Assembly: GCA_000436755.1 (NCBI GenBank)
Contig: FR887281.1
Coordinates: 16,419 to 39,560, forward strand
Source: Clostridium sp. CAG:253
Lineage (GTDB): Bacteria > Bacillota > Clostridia > Lachnospirales > Lachnospiraceae
Reading direction: 5' to 3'
Length of the DNA: 23,142 nt
In this document: one piece after another, positions 22,759 through 23,142 of the stretch
How positions within the stretch are numbered: position 1 is the stretch's first letter
Layout of the letters: each line of letters starts with the position of its first letter
Program-made: the position numbers and the translations under genes
Notes under the pieces: generated by a model
The model's database searches: none
What the model saw: the letters and a program-made list of their open reading frames with translations, nothing else
What the model was told of the DNA's origin: nothing

Positions 22759-23142
22759 TCAACAAATTTTTTCTTCCGGCAGCCACTTGCGAAGCATCTT
22801 ATAAAGGTCACCGATAACTATCGGTTTTGTAAGGAAGTCACTCATTCCCTTACTTATAAGTTCCTCTCTTACTCCTTTCATCGCATCGGCTGTCAATGCA
22901 ATAACAGGCAATTCTCTCTTATTTTCATCCGACAGGTCACGAATTCTTGCTGTTGTTTCAACGCCATCCATTCCCGGCATAAAATGTTCCATAAAAATAA
23001 GGTCATAATCAATATCGTGGTCATGATACATATTTTCAATACGCTGACGTCTCATGCTCATCTGAGCCTGCTTTATCCTTGTAATATCGTGCAGCTTTCC
23101 AATAACACTCACAGGCATATTACCGTCTTTTACAACGAAACA
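22759..23142 (-). CDS. 3' end of a PAS/receiver protein with missing kinase and half receiver (partial)
   Basis: The last 127 codons of a gene that enters from the right edge. The first ~25 residues (FVVKDGNMPVSVIGKLHDITRIKQAQ) are the PAC end of a PAS domain. After only ~25 more residues a receiver domain begins in the middle, at DYDLIFMEHFMPGMDGVETTARIRD, continuing to VIALTADAM and the Lys in FLTKPI. The histidine-kinase core usually found between PAS and receiver is absent, as is the first third of the receiver with its acidic pair. The phosphorylated Asp is replaced by Glu (FMEHFMPGMDG). The frame is open, so it could be a shortened functional protein or a decayed hybrid kinase. Its stop abuts the dehydrogenase stop with no terminator seen between. 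Confidence 0.75.
   Translation of the reverse strand, partial: CFVVKDGNMPVSVIGKLHDITRIKQAQMSMRRQRIENMYHDHDIDYDLIFMEHFMPGMDGVETTARIRDLSDENKRELPVIALTADAMKGVREELISKGMSDFLTKPIVIGDLYKMLRKWLPEEKIC

Overview
This window reads as AT-rich chromosomal DNA from a low-GC Gram-positive anaerobe. A gut Clostridia member close to the Lachnospiraceae is my inference. It rests on AT-rich codon use, strong GGAG-type ribosome sites, T-tailed terminators, a large BspA-like leucine-rich surface protein, a Big_2-linked carbohydrate esterase and a fused amino-acid-binding/permease protein. No rRNA, CRISPR array, integrase or recognisable insertion sequence was seen. There is one tRNA, Gly-TCC.

Layout. Positions 1-122 hold a minus-strand promoter for a gene leaving the left edge. 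Positions 123-3660 (minus) look like an operon: a fused amino-acid binding/permease protein, its ABC ATPase, then an HD-GYP c-di-GMP phosphodiesterase. A small rhodanese (minus) follows, then a 570-bp gap with a self-contained candidate small RNA (promoter, stem, strong terminator), and a Na+:alanine-type symporter (plus) carrying an unusual ~100-residue hydrophilic insertion. An AEC-family permease converges on it.

The most interesting segment is 7842-9052: a compact minus-strand toxin-antitoxin-like cassette. An Abi_2/AbiF-like HEPN protein (317 aa, R229-x4-H234) is flanked by two perfect 51-bp direct repeats in the same orientation. Each repeat has a -10 box 6-7 nt upstream and is followed at once by an intrinsic terminator. 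The upstream terminator lies between the RNA and the toxin gene, as in RNA-antitoxin (type III-like) systems. The same RNA appears to be encoded on both sides of the toxin.

Positions 9143-15994 (minus) form a drug/peptide-response block: MATE exporter, OmpR-family regulator, histidine kinase with two membrane helices and almost no outside loop, then an FtsX-type ABC transporter (ATPase plus 872-aa permease). The ABC pair has its own promoter with 11-bp-spaced GTCAC repeats that could bind the regulator. Its long leader contains a 60-bp hairpin and a 29-bp near-perfect palindrome. The MATE gene has a short leader with a terminator-like hairpin and a possible 17-codon leader peptide.

Positions 16260-18912 hold a secreted BspA-like protein whose leader can form a pseudoknot next to its ribosome site. 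Then come tRNA-Gly (minus), a secreted Big_2-esterase (minus), a divergent AraC regulator overlapping an aldehyde dehydrogenase (plus), and the 3' end of a PAS/receiver protein (minus). That last protein has lost its kinase core and the front half of its receiver. A division of labour in which the AraC regulator controls the esterase and the dehydrogenase is an inference from layout only.
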